Positions 25,085 through 33,563 of a stretch of 41,188 nt of DNA are shown here, one piece after another. The notes beneath the pieces were generated by a model, which ran no database searches, was not told the origin of the DNA, and saw only the letters and a list, made by a program, of their open reading frames with translations. Position 1 is the first letter of the stretch; each line of letters opens with the position of its first letter. This DNA is from Photobacterium halotolerans DSM 18316 (GTDB taxonomy: Bacteria > Pseudomonadota > Gammaproteobacteria > Enterobacterales > Vibrionaceae). The position numbers and the translations under genes are program-made. The stretch lies in contig NZ_KE384326.1 of NCBI RefSeq assembly GCF_000425165.1, positions 1 through 41,188 of the forward strand. Reading direction: 5' to 3'.

Positions 25085-26152
25085 ATGTTTGATAGTCAAT
25101 TTATCCCTTGTATGCTGATTCGTGGTGGCACGTCAAAAGGTGTCTATTTTCTTTCCCGCGATCTGCCCGACGAGCCGACGTTGCGAGACCAGATGCTCAT
25201 CAAAATCATGGGCTCTGGCGATATTCAACAAATCAACGGTATCGGTGGAGGCACGACACTAACCAGTAAAGTTGGCATTATCTCGCCCTCATCGGTATCA
25301 GGCGTCGATCTCGATTACTTGTTTGCCCAGGTGGGCGTCGAAGAGCAGGTTGTGGATACCAAGCCATCGTGCGGAAACATCCTGTCTGGCGTGTTGGCGT
25401 TCGCGGCAGAAAAAGGGTTGATACAACTTGATGAAACGAGCACAACCGTGCGCGTGAGAAACGTCAATACAGACACCATTATCGAAGTGACCGCCGAAAC
25501 ACCAAACCGAATGTTGCGTTTTGAGGGCACGACATCAATAGATGGCGTGCCGGGAACGGCTTCACCCATACTACTGAACTTCCTGAACGTAGGCGGAGCA
25601 AAAACTGGCAGGTTGTTCCCGACCGGATCCACCACAGAAACGATTCTCGGTCTAACGGTCAGTTGCGTGGACGCTGCAGTGCCTATGGTACACATTGCTG
25701 CGCATGAACTGGGCATACACGGCGATGAATCCAAGCATGACATCGACAGCAACCGCTCTCTCTTGCAAAAAGTAGAAGCCATCCGCTTGATTGCGGGTGA
25801 ACGCATGGGGTTAGGGGATGTGTCAGGCAGTGTTATTCCTAAAGTGGCGATTCTGTCCGCGCCCAAACAGGGCGGCACTATCACCTCGCGCTACTTGGTG
25901 CCGCATAATTGTCATGCAAGTCATGCCGTTACCGGTGCCATTTGTGTAGGGGCGGCTGCGCTTATCGATAACACCATTGCCCATCAATTGGCGAGTCTAA
26001 CCACTGACAGCGCCGTCTGTATCGAGCATCCGAGCGGAAAAATTGAAGTCAAAATTGCTCTGATACCAGGGGAAGTGGAACCCATTATTGCGCAAGCAGC
26101 ACTGGTGAGGACAGCGCGCCCGCTCTTTAAAGGCGAAGTCTTTATCGGATAA
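25085..26152 (+). CDS. PrpF/GalD-family tautomerase or isomerase
   Basis: 355 residues with the diaminopimelate-epimerase-like fold typical of PrpF (2-methylaconitate isomerase) and GalD (4-oxalomesaconate tautomerase). The N-terminus IPCMLIRGGTSKGVYFLSRD and NGIGGGTTLTSKVGIISPSS are family hallmarks. Lys62 and Cys96 (KPSCGNILSG) are 34 residues apart, the same spacing as the catalytic Lys73/Cys107 of PrpF. The length is closer to GalD (about 361) than to PrpF (about 390). No gallate or methylcitrate genes are in the window, so the substrate is open; an unsaturated tricarboxylate such as an aconitate fits the linked transporter. RBS AAGGAG. Confidence 0.88.
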   Translation: MFDSQFIPCMLIRGGTSKGVYFLSRDLPDEPTLRDQMLIKIMGSGDIQQINGIGGGTTLTSKVGIISPSSVSGVDLDYLFAQVGVEEQVVDTKPSCGNILSGVLAFAAEKGLIQLDETSTTVRVRNVNTDTIIEVTAETPNRMLRFEGTTSIDGVPGTASPILLNFLNVGGAKTGRLFPTGSTTETILGLTVSCVDAAVPMVHIAAHELGIHGDESKHDIDSNRSLLQKVEAIRLIAGERMGLGDVSGSVIPKVAILSAPKQGGTITSRYLVPHNCHASHAVTGAICVGAAALIDNTIAHQLASLTTDSAVCIEHPSGKIEVKIALIPGEVEPIIAQAALVRTARPLFKGEVFIG

Positions 26153-26327
26153 AGCCTGTTTGCAGCGCTGTTACATCCGCGCGCATGCTAACCAAGCGAT
26201 CTGTGTAACATTTTTGTTAATAAAAAGTGGCAAGTCAGTTTGGTGACAGTTTTGCGTCTTAGGGTGTGAACATCGCTCTGATGCGATTTGAATTCGATGC
26301 TGCCATGACAGAATTGAGGAAAATCCT

Positions 26328-27443
26328 ATGTCACTTAACGATTTTTTTAATAAAACCAAGTTATGCCTCAGCTGCCAGCTTGTATCCACTGCCCTGATGA
26401 CGATGCCTTTGATGTCACCTGTTTATGCTCAGCCAGTGAGCTTTGAGGGGGAGCGTGTACAAGTGACCGTGCCATATAAAGAAGGCGGAGGTACCGATAC
26501 CTGGGGCCGATTTTTTGGTCCTTACTTCACTCAGGCACTGCCTGGCGAGCCGGTTGTGATGATCAAAAACGTTCCCGGCGGGGGGTCAACGAAAGGTGCG
26601 AACCAGTTTGCCAGACAAGCGAAAGAGGATGGGCTGGATGTGCTCGCAAGCTCTGCGTCAACGCATTACACCTATCTGTTGAGTGATCGCCGTGTCAGGT
26701 ACGACTACCACGAGTGGTCGCCAGTACTGGCATCTCCTACAGGTGGCGTGGTTTATGTGTCCAGGGATGTGGGGGTGGCCAATGCACAAGAATTTGTTGA
26801 TAAGCTGGACACCCTATCATTCAAATACGCGAGCCAGGGGGCGACGTCGATCGATTTGGTGCCACTGCTGGCATTCGATCTCCTGGGTGCAGACGTTCAG
26901 GCTGTATTTGGGATGAAAGGCCGCGGCGCGGGGCGTCTCGCGTTCGAGCGTGGTGAAGTGAATGTCGATTCGCAAACCAGTTCGGCCTATTTAAAAAAGG
27001 TCGCGCCATTGGTTGAAGAAGGAAAAGCGATCCCGCTATTCAGTTTTGGGGTAGTTGATGATGAAGGCCGCTTACAGCGCGATCCTAACTTCCCCGAGTT
27101 GCCGCATTTCGGCGAGGTATATGCGATGGCGAAAGGTGATACGACAGATTCGCAGGGCTTTCAGGTTTGGCGATCTTTCTTTATCGCCGGGTTTGTTGCA
27201 CAAAAAGTCTTCTTTTTGCCGAAGTCTACGCCAGAAAATATCAAGCAGGCGTGGCGGGATTCAATGAGTAAACTCATCACCCAGCCTGAATTCAAAGCCA
27301 GAGCCGAGGACATTTTAGGGAACTACGCGCCTTTAACGGGTGTAAAAGCCGATGCAGCGGTTGAAAGCATGTTGTCTCTCGACGACGCCAGCAGAGCATG
27401 GGTGACCAACTGGCTGAAAGAGAAGTATAACACCAGGTTGTAA
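26328..27443 (+). CDS. TctC-family tricarboxylate-binding protein
   Basis: 371 residues. The signal peptide runs to about 36 (MTMPLMSPVYAQ). The mature protein has the TctC/Bug hallmarks VQVTVPYKEGGGTDTWGRFF near 45, VVMIKNVPGGGSTKGANQF near 72 and a long Bug-type lobe with GAGRLAFERGEVNVDSQT. It is the periplasmic receptor of a tripartite tricarboxylate transporter (TTT). The start has GAGGA upstream. The permease gene follows after a 130-base gap containing strong hairpins, so receptor and permease may be made in different amounts. Confidence 0.92.
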   Translation: MSLNDFFNKTKLCLSCQLVSTALMTMPLMSPVYAQPVSFEGERVQVTVPYKEGGGTDTWGRFFGPYFTQALPGEPVVMIKNVPGGGSTKGANQFARQAKEDGLDVLASSASTHYTYLLSDRRVRYDYHEWSPVLASPTGGVVYVSRDVGVANAQEFVDKLDTLSFKYASQGATSIDLVPLLAFDLLGADVQAVFGMKGRGAGRLAFERGEVNVDSQTSSAYLKKVAPLVEEGKAIPLFSFGVVDDEGRLQRDPNFPELPHFGEVYAMAKGDTTDSQGFQVWRSFFIAGFVAQKVFFLPKSTPENIKQAWRDSMSKLITQPEFKARAEDILGNYAPLTGVKADAAVESMLSLDDASRAWVTNWLKEKYNTRL

Positions 27444-27515
27444 CCATATCAGACTTCGGCGGAACCTTGTTCACGGTAGACAAAACCGCCACCCACATCT
27501 CCAATTTCAACGACT

Positions 27516-27552
27516 CTCCGGGTTTTGAATTGAAACCCGGAGCCGGTTTCAA
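27516..27552 (+). promoter_or_regulatory. Two mutually exclusive hairpins between tctC-type and tctA-type genes
   Basis: Hairpin A: CTCCGGGTTT (27516-27525) with AAACCCGGAG (27533-27542), 10 bp, 7-base loop. Hairpin B: TTGAAACC (27530-27537) with GGTTTCAA (27545-27552), 8 bp, 7-base loop. They share bases 27530-27542, so only one can form. No T-run follows A. Such elements commonly protect the upstream receptor message or tune permease synthesis. Confidence 0.6.
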
Positions 27553-27573
27553 TGAATTCACAAGGACTCAAGG

Positions 27574-29547
27574 ATGTTTAGTGATTTACTTGCTGCCTTG
27601 CATACCATATTAACGTTTCAGCACATCAGTTACATGATGGGGGGCGTTTTACTTGGGCTTGCGATTGGCATTTTCCCTGGCTTGGGCGGGATAGCGGGGC
27701 TGTCCTTATTGCTCCCGTTTCTCTATGGCATGGACCCGATTTCTGCGCTGGCGATGCTGATTGGGCTTGTCGCCGTTATCCCGACATCTGACACCTTTAC
27801 TTCGGTGTTGATGGGGATACCTGGCTCCAGTGGATCCCAGGCAACCGTACTGGATGGCTTTCCGATGGCAAAAAAAGGGCAGGCGGCGCGGGCACTTTCG
27901 GCGGCTTTTACCTCTTCATTGTTCGGTGGTTTGTTCGGTGCTGTGGTATTGACCGGCTTTGTGTTAGTGGCAAGACCGGTAATTTTAGCCTTTGGATCCG
28001 GCGAGCTGTTTATGCTGACGTTGCTGGGGCTAACCATGGTCGGCTCGCTGGCAGGCAAAAGCTTGGTGAAAGGTTTGTCAGCTTGTGGATTAGGGGTGTT
28101 GCTCGGCAGTGTAGGCAGCGCGCCAGCAACCGGCGAATATCGCATGTCGTTTGACAATTTTTATTTGATGGACGGCATTCCTTTAGTGGTGGTGGGCTTA
28201 GGCATATTTGCCCTGCCTGAAATTATCGATCTGTTAAGACAAAACAAGCCTATTTCCAATGCGAGCCGGTTAGGGTCTGGTTGGATGGCCGGTGTCAGAG
28301 ATTTTATTGCTCATCGCTGGCTTGCGCTGCGGTGCAGTGTGATCGGCTGCATCATAGGGGCACTTCCAGGGTTAGGAGGCAGCGTTGTCGATTGGATTGC
28401 TTATGGGCATGCGGTGCAAACCACCAAAAATAAGCCTGACTTTGGGCATGGCGACGTGCGGGGCGTTATTGCGCCAGAGTCATCAAACAACGCGAAAGAG
28501 GGCGGCGGATTAGTGCCAACCTTATTGTTTGGGATTCCCGGTTCTGGTGGTATGGCTGTCTTTCTCGGTGGCATGGTGCTGGTCGGCCTTGAACCCGGGC
28601 CGGCAATGGTCAGTACCGACTTAGATGTTACTTATACAATCGTGTGGTCACTTGCGTTAGCGAATGTGCTTGGGGCCGCTGCCTGTATGCTTATTTCGCC
28701 CTGGGTAGCGAAGCTCACAACAATTCGCTACGCCTTGTTGGCGCCCTTTATGGTAATGGTGATCTGCTTTGCCGCGTTTCAGGCAACGCGCGATTTAGGG
28801 GATCTGGTGACTCTGCTGGGTATTGGTGTGCTGGGGGTGCTGATGAAGCGCTTTGACTGGCCAAGACCGGCATTCCTAATTGGCTTTGTGCTGTCAGCGG
28901 GAATGGAAACGTATTTGTATCAAGCCATTCAGTTTGATGGTGTGGCGTTTTTACTTCGTCCCGGTGTCATCATCATTGGTGTGATCACTTTGGTATCCCT
29001 TGTGTTAATGATTCGTCAAAATCTGAAAACAAAGCCGGCACAAGAAGGATCCTCGCCTTCGGGTCATCGTCGGCCACAGATCATTTTTGCGCTTTTGGTG
29101 AACCTCGTTTTTGCGTACGGGATTTACGATGGCTATCAGCAGAGCTTTCTCGGAGGGATTTTCCCCATCGTTGTCGCGAGTGGAATGTGGATACTGTCGG
29201 CTGTGGTGATTATTCAACTGTTAACCTGCCCGGATGACGCACCGGTTTGTTTCGACAATGAGTACGTGCAAGGCTATGCCTACGACAGCAATACAGCCTC
29301 AATGATGCATTATCTTTACTGGCTTGCGGGTTTGATTGTGGGCAGTTATCTGGTGGGATATGTTATTTCGATCGCGATCTTTTTCTGTGCGTTTCTCATG
29401 TCAAAAGCCGGGTTAAGTCTTGGACGGTCACTGACTTTGACCGCTGCCGCATCGTGCTTTTTGCTGGCGCTTACCCATGTCATGTTGTTGGATCTGCCGC
29501 TTGGTATTTTGCAAGATACCGTGCCTTTACCCTGGCCGTTGGGCTAA
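27574..29547 (+). CDS. TctA-TctB fusion permease of a tripartite tricarboxylate transporter
   Basis: 657 residues in the inner membrane. About 1-480 is a full TctA large subunit with LGLAIGIFPGLGGIAGLSLLLPF near 29, IPGSSGSQATVLDGFPMAKKG near 84, then GALPGLGGSVVDWIAYGHA and LFGIPGSGGMAVFLGG. A hydrophilic linker (KTKPAQEGSSPSGHRR, about 483-498) leads to a four-helix TctB-like segment (about 500-657). TctA and TctB are normally separate; here no separate tctB is present, so the fusion replaces it. RBS AAGGA, 7 bases before ATG. Confidence 0.9.
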   Translation: MFSDLLAALHTILTFQHISYMMGGVLLGLAIGIFPGLGGIAGLSLLLPFLYGMDPISALAMLIGLVAVIPTSDTFTSVLMGIPGSSGSQATVLDGFPMAKKGQAARALSAAFTSSLFGGLFGAVVLTGFVLVARPVILAFGSGELFMLTLLGLTMVGSLAGKSLVKGLSACGLGVLLGSVGSAPATGEYRMSFDNFYLMDGIPLVVVGLGIFALPEIIDLLRQNKPISNASRLGSGWMAGVRDFIAHRWLALRCSVIGCIIGALPGLGGSVVDWIAYGHAVQTTKNKPDFGHGDVRGVIAPESSNNAKEGGGLVPTLLFGIPGSGGMAVFLGGMVLVGLEPGPAMVSTDLDVTYTIVWSLALANVLGAAACMLISPWVAKLTTIRYALLAPFMVMVICFAAFQATRDLGDLVTLLGIGVLGVLMKRFDWPRPAFLIGFVLSAGMETYLYQAIQFDGVAFLLRPGVIIIGVITLVSLVLMIRQNLKTKPAQEGSSPSGHRRPQIIFALLVNLVFAYGIYDGYQQSFLGGIFPIVVASGMWILSAVVIIQLLTCPDDAPVCFDNEYVQGYAYDSNTASMMHYLYWLAGLIVGSYLVGYVISIAIFFCAFLMSKAGLSLGRSLTLTAAASCFLLALTHVMLLDLPLGILQDTVPLPWPLG

Positions 29548-29560
29548 TGAGGAGTGAAAA

Positions 29561-30412
29561 ATGTCAATTAACACAATCATTATGCCTTTTGCTTCACAGG
29601 AAAACGGCGAAATGCGGTTGCGAGGTGCGCTGAGTCTGGCTCAATATTTTGGGGCCCATTTAGACGTGCTTCATGCCCAAATGGGCTCGGAGCAGTTAAT
29701 GCCAACTGAAAAACAGTTAGTGTCCAGAAAGTTTTATGATCAAATCGATAAAATTGTGAGAGATTACATTCACTATGATATGTCTCAGGCGAAGCAGGTT
29801 TTTGAGCAATGGTGTCGTGCTGCTCATATTGTAGAAGGAGAGGCCTCCTCGTCACAGGCGAGTGCCAGCTGGCATGACATTTTTGGTTATCGGGGTGACA
29901 TTGTCGCCGAATGGGGAAAAGTGTCCGATCTGATCATCATTCCCAAGTCACTCAACGGTCAGACAAGCATCAGCTTTGAATCAGCGATCAGTCATGGCGG
30001 TAAACCTGTCATTGTCATGCCGCGTACGCAAACGCACTTTTCGCCAGAAACCGTGATGATCGCTTGGAATGGTGACAAAGCAGCGGCAAATGCAGTCAGT
30101 AGTGCGCTTCCCCTGTTAAAACGGGCAAAGCAGGTGGTTGTCGTCACCAGCGAACGCTCAATCGCGAAAAAACCCACACAGCTTGATGTGGCCTGCTACC
30201 TCAACCGGCATCAGGTTGAAGTGGAGTGTATTACCTTTGGGCAGAGAAATCGTAATACAGGAGCCCAGTTGCTTGAGGTCGCGAATGAGCTTCGCGCGGA
30301 TGTGATTGTGTCTGGCGCATTTGCCCATCAGAAGCTGCACCAAAAGGTATTTGGTGGAGTCACCAAGACATTGCTGGTTGAGTCCGCCGTACCCTTGTGG
30401 ATGATGAGTTAA
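29561..30412 (+). CDS. Tandem universal stress protein (UspA superfamily)
   Basis: 283 residues, cytoplasmic. Two Usp domains: the first (about 3-145) is divergent, the second (about 150-280) has VMIAWNGDKAAANAVSSALP and LRADVIVSGAFAHQKLHQKVFGGVTKTLL, ending VPLWMMS. The second-domain G-x2-G...[ST] ATP loop appears only partly kept (VFGGVTKTLL). RBS GAGGAG. It starts 13 bases after the permease gene and so belongs to the transport operon. Usp genes next to TTT or TRAP permeases are known, where they may regulate the transporter. Confidence 0.88.
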   Translation: MSINTIIMPFASQENGEMRLRGALSLAQYFGAHLDVLHAQMGSEQLMPTEKQLVSRKFYDQIDKIVRDYIHYDMSQAKQVFEQWCRAAHIVEGEASSSQASASWHDIFGYRGDIVAEWGKVSDLIIIPKSLNGQTSISFESAISHGGKPVIVMPRTQTHFSPETVMIAWNGDKAAANAVSSALPLLKRAKQVVVVTSERSIAKKPTQLDVACYLNRHQVEVECITFGQRNRNTGAQLLEVANELRADVIVSGAFAHQKLHQKVFGGVTKTLLVESAVPLWMMS

Positions 30413-30462
30413 ATGATCTGAAGACAGTTTGACGCCAGGTGCGTTCGTTACTGTTGCTGTAT

Positions 30463-30538
30463 GGCTGGTTAGCCATTTATCTGCCCGGCCGGGAAACGGC
30501 AAGGTAGTTATCTCCATCCTGCCGGATGCTAACCAGCC
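30463..30538. repeat. 11-bp inverted repeat enclosing GC-rich hairpins after the usp gene
   Basis: GGCTGGTTAGC (30463-30473) is the exact reverse complement of GCTAACCAGCC (30528-30538). The 54 bases between hold further small stems (the palindrome CCCGGCCGGG near 30484 and GGCAAGG with CCTGCC). It could be a branched terminator-like RNA or a small repeat element. No T-tail is visible. Confidence 0.5.
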
Positions 30539-30618
30539 CCATCATTGGTTGTAATACCCAATCAGCTTTGCTGTCTGAAACCACCCTCTATAGCGCTATT
30601 CGCTATTCGAAGTGAAGG

Positions 30619-30837
30619 CTATTTGTTGGCCTCAACCATTGCTATGATCTTCCTGGCTTTTTCAAAGTGGTCCAGTTGATGGGTTTGTATCCACCAGGTT
30701 GCGGCTTCCATCAGCAGTTCGGGGTTATCGTTTTTATTGGCAAAGAAGGCATAAAAAGACACACCGACATTGTCACCCTTCTGGGCTATTTTTTTGTGGC
30801 AGATCTGAATGATTTTTTGTCGCAGCGATTCGCGCAT
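30619..30837 (-). CDS. Small unknown protein, possibly DUF6500-like
   Basis: 72 residues, soluble, mostly helical: MRESLRQKIIQICHKKIAQK, then GDNVGVSFYAFFANKNDNPE and a Trp-containing helix ATWWIQTHQLDHFEKARKII. From memory it resembles a short gammaproteobacterial family of unknown function (DUF6500); this is not verified. AAGGA precedes the ATG and overlaps the end of the AraC gene's stop region, so it is probably translated from the AraC message. Confidence 0.7.
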   Translation of the reverse strand: MRESLRQKIIQICHKKIAQKGDNVGVSFYAFFANKNDNPELLMEAATWWIQTHQLDHFEKARKIIAMVEANK

Positions 30838-30847
30838 AGGGTTGTCC

Positions 30848-31726
30848 TTAAACAGGGTTATTGTTGATGTTAAGTAATTTATCCGCCAGAGACGGCCGCT
30901 GACGAAATTGCCTCGGTGTCATGCCTGACCAGGTTTTGAAGCGGGTACTGAAATTGGCCGGAATGGGGTAACCGACCATTTCCCCTATCTGTTGCACTGA
31001 CCATTCAGAGGAGCGCAACAGCCGGGCCGCGTATTCCATCCGCATCCGGGTTAAATGTGCCATTGGGCTGCGTCCCATGTACTGCTGGCATAAGCGATGA
31101 AAATGCGGTTCAGAGCAGGGATAGAGCGCAGCCAGCTGGCGAACATCCCATTCTTTATGCAGCTGGCGCTGGACGCGGTCGAAGACCCTTTTTAACCGAA
31201 CCTGATGACGCGGCTGGCTTGTGGTGTCCGGCGTGCGAAGCAGCAAGTCAATTTGTTGCACACTGTGTGTGATAACGGCACCACTTAAATCCATCTGCAG
31301 AGACTGGCTTCTGAGCAATGTCTGAATACAGGCGTACATGACTTCGGCCGTTGGTGTCAGCAGGTAGCTGATCTCATCAGTAACCAAAACCGGCCAATCT
31401 TTGGTGGTATCCAGAAACAGCCAGGCAATTTGCCAGCCATCCTCTTCAATACCAAACCCGTTCTCAATACCGGCAGGCACGATGATCATCGACCCCGGCT
31501 CCAGTAGCCAGCGGCGTCCTTCGCTTTCCAGCCACCCCTTGCCGGCAACCGTGTACATCAGCATGTGTTTTTGCGGATGTTTCCTGAACACCGAAAACTG
31601 TTCACGGCAGTGCGCTGTCCCGCATTGCACCAGGCCATGCTCTTCCAGCAGCAACACTTTGGTTTGGTCCAGGAACTCCTGCTGCGTTTTCTCTGAGATC
31701 AGAAACCGTTCTTGCTTGTCGTTCAT
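30848..31726 (-). CDS. AraC-family regulator divergent from the MATE pump
   Basis: 292 residues from ATG 31726. The N-terminal cupin domain has FRKHPQKHMLMYTVAGKGWL and PGSMIIVPAGIENGFGIEED. The C-terminal AraC domain has VRQLAALYPCSEPHFHRLC and WSVQQIGEMVGYPIPANFSTR, ending in TWSGMTPRQFRQR. The frame stays open to 31915, but that would run into the divergent pump gene and shows no RBS, so I take ATG 31726. Its position suggests it controls the pump and the small gene behind it. Confidence 0.87.
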   Translation of the reverse strand: MNDKQERFLISEKTQQEFLDQTKVLLLEEHGLVQCGTAHCREQFSVFRKHPQKHMLMYTVAGKGWLESEGRRWLLEPGSMIIVPAGIENGFGIEEDGWQIAWLFLDTTKDWPVLVTDEISYLLTPTAEVMYACIQTLLRSQSLQMDLSGAVITHSVQQIDLLLRTPDTTSQPRHQVRLKRVFDRVQRQLHKEWDVRQLAALYPCSEPHFHRLCQQYMGRSPMAHLTRMRMEYAARLLRSSEWSVQQIGEMVGYPIPANFSTRFKTWSGMTPRQFRQRPSLADKLLNINNNPV

Positions 31727-31821
31727 CTTGAGAGTCTGGCAAATGTTTTGGATGAGCTGAAAGAATACGGGATTCAGTCTGAGATTTACACTGTGCGCAT
31801 AATCACCGTAGGAGAATTGTG

Positions 31822-33204
31822 ATGTTACTTTCAGCTCAGTACATTGATCGCGCATTTTGGCAGAAATTGCTGAAAATTGGTTTGCCTGTCTCGCTACAGG
31901 CGATGTTGTTTTCATTGCTGGGCGTTGTCGATATTTTCATGGTCAGCCAGCTTGGCGAACAGGCAACGGCTGCTGTCGGTGTGGGCAACCGGATATTCTT
32001 CTTCAATCTGATCATGGTGGTTGGCGCCAGTGGTGCGGTAAATGTACTAGCTTCGCAATACTTTGGTGCCGGTAACATGGAAGGCGTTCGCCGCACGCTG
32101 GCCCAGTCATGGATGCTGTCCGGGCTGGTGGTTCTGCCCTTCGTTGTGCTGTATCTGTTGATTCCGCAGCCTTTGGTGGCACTGGTTGCTTCCGAGCCGC
32201 ATTATGTGCAGCTGGCAACGGATTATCTTTGGATCACCGGGCCGAGCATTATCTTTACGGCACTGGTGGTGCCACTGGAATCGGCGTTGCGCTCCATAGG
32301 GGATGCCAGGCTGCCCACTATTATCAGCATCTTTGCGATAGCCATTAATGCCTTACTGAACGCCTTGCTGATTTTCGGTCTGTGGGGACTGCCTGAACTG
32401 GGCGTGCTGGGCGCAGGTATCGGCACTATCATTTCCCGCTTGCTGCAAACCGCACTGCTTTTCTGGGTGGTGGCTCGCCGCTATCCGCATCTGCTGCCTG
32501 AGCGTTTTCACTGGGTTGACGCTGTGAAGCGTCATCATTTACGACGCTATTTTAAGGTGGCGATGCCGATGTTTATCCACGACACTGGCTGGGCCGGCGG
32601 GCTGCTGGTCTATAACGTGCTGGTGGGTCAGTTAGGGGTCAGTGAGCTGGCGATTATCTCGCTGCTGTCACCGGTTGAAAGCGTGCTCATCTCGGCGTTT
32701 CTGGGCTTTGCGGTGGCCGCGTCAATCATTTTAGGCAATGACATAGGTGCGGATAACTACCAAAGGGTCGAAGGCACCGCCTGGTGGTATGTGATCATCA
32801 GTTGCAGTTTTGCGTTATTACTGGCAATAGCCTGCTGGCTGGCTCAGCCAGTGATCGCATTCCTGATAGCACTGAGCCCGGTCGAGCAGAAAGATCTGGC
32901 CGTGAATGTGACGCTGGTGATGGCATTTGGCATGGTGCTGAAAGTCTTCAATATGGTGGGGATTGGCGGCGTCATGCGCAGCGGCGGCGACATCAATTAC
33001 AGTATCTTTATCGATTTGTTTGCCCAGTGGGCGATAGGCATTCCGCTGGCTTATTACACCGGCCTGGTTCTGGGCTGGTCACTGGACTGGGTACTGGCGG
33101 TCATTTTGCTGGAAGAAGTGGTCAAGATAGGGCTGACCACCCAGCGTATTCAGTCGAAAAAGTGGATCAATAATCTGATTCACGAGCCAGAGAGTGTCAG
33201 ATGA
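31822..33204 (+). CDS. MATE-family multidrug/metabolite efflux pump
   Basis: Inner-membrane cation antiporter of about 460 residues and 12 hydrophobic segments in two six-helix halves. The first half has LPVSLQAMLFSLLGVVDIFM and QLGEQATAAVGVGNRI; the second has KVAMPMFIHDTGWAGGLLVYN and a matching repeat. It resembles the NorM/DinF branch by eye. The start has GGAG 7 bases before ATG; a GTG one codon earlier is less likely. It is probably under the divergent AraC regulator. No clear terminator follows. Confidence 0.92.
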   Translation: MLLSAQYIDRAFWQKLLKIGLPVSLQAMLFSLLGVVDIFMVSQLGEQATAAVGVGNRIFFFNLIMVVGASGAVNVLASQYFGAGNMEGVRRTLAQSWMLSGLVVLPFVVLYLLIPQPLVALVASEPHYVQLATDYLWITGPSIIFTALVVPLESALRSIGDARLPTIISIFAIAINALLNALLIFGLWGLPELGVLGAGIGTIISRLLQTALLFWVVARRYPHLLPERFHWVDAVKRHHLRRYFKVAMPMFIHDTGWAGGLLVYNVLVGQLGVSELAIISLLSPVESVLISAFLGFAVAASIILGNDIGADNYQRVEGTAWWYVIISCSFALLLAIACWLAQPVIAFLIALSPVEQKDLAVNVTLVMAFGMVLKVFNMVGIGGVMRSGGDINYSIFIDLFAQWAIGIPLAYYTGLVLGWSLDWVLAVILLEEVVKIGLTTQRIQSKKWINNLIHEPESVR

Positions 33205-33563
33205 GATTAAGTGAATATTAATTTCGTTCAGGCAACCGGCATTGGCACTGTGTATTACACCGCCAAGATATGGTGAATTTATCATCACTAGATTGCACTA
33301 AATTAGCTATCGGTATACAAGCTTGGTGAACAGCTCACAAATATAGCCATTAATCAGACATTTTATTGGGCTTATACGCGCTGATAAGTGTCATTTTTGG
33401 CTGAATCACATGAAATCCGTCTGATTAAATTACTTATTTGCCTGTCATTTCGACGGTTTGGGCTGTCAATGTGAAACTGTAACTTGTTGTTTTTACTGGA
33501 TTGTTTTGCGTCTTGCACTGAATATAATAATGCGCTATTGACCAAATTTTCAGTGTGGCTAAC
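33205..33563 (+). promoter_or_regulatory. 359-base AT-rich gap with promoter of the giant lipoprotein gene
   Basis: Perfect -10 TATAAT at 33523-33528; a weak -35 TTGTTT at 33501-33506 gives a 16-base spacer. Transcription would start near 33535, only about 30 bases before the GTG start. The rest of the gap is AT-rich without a recognised gene or RNA. Confidence 0.55.

Noticed and set aside
25085..26152. Naming the tautomerase galD or prpF outright
   Set aside because: No gallate-ring-cleavage or methylcitrate genes are present in the window; only the family can be supported.
31727..31915. Longer N-terminus for the AraC regulator
   Set aside because: It would overlap the divergent MATE gene start, has no RBS, and adds residues outside the cupin domain.
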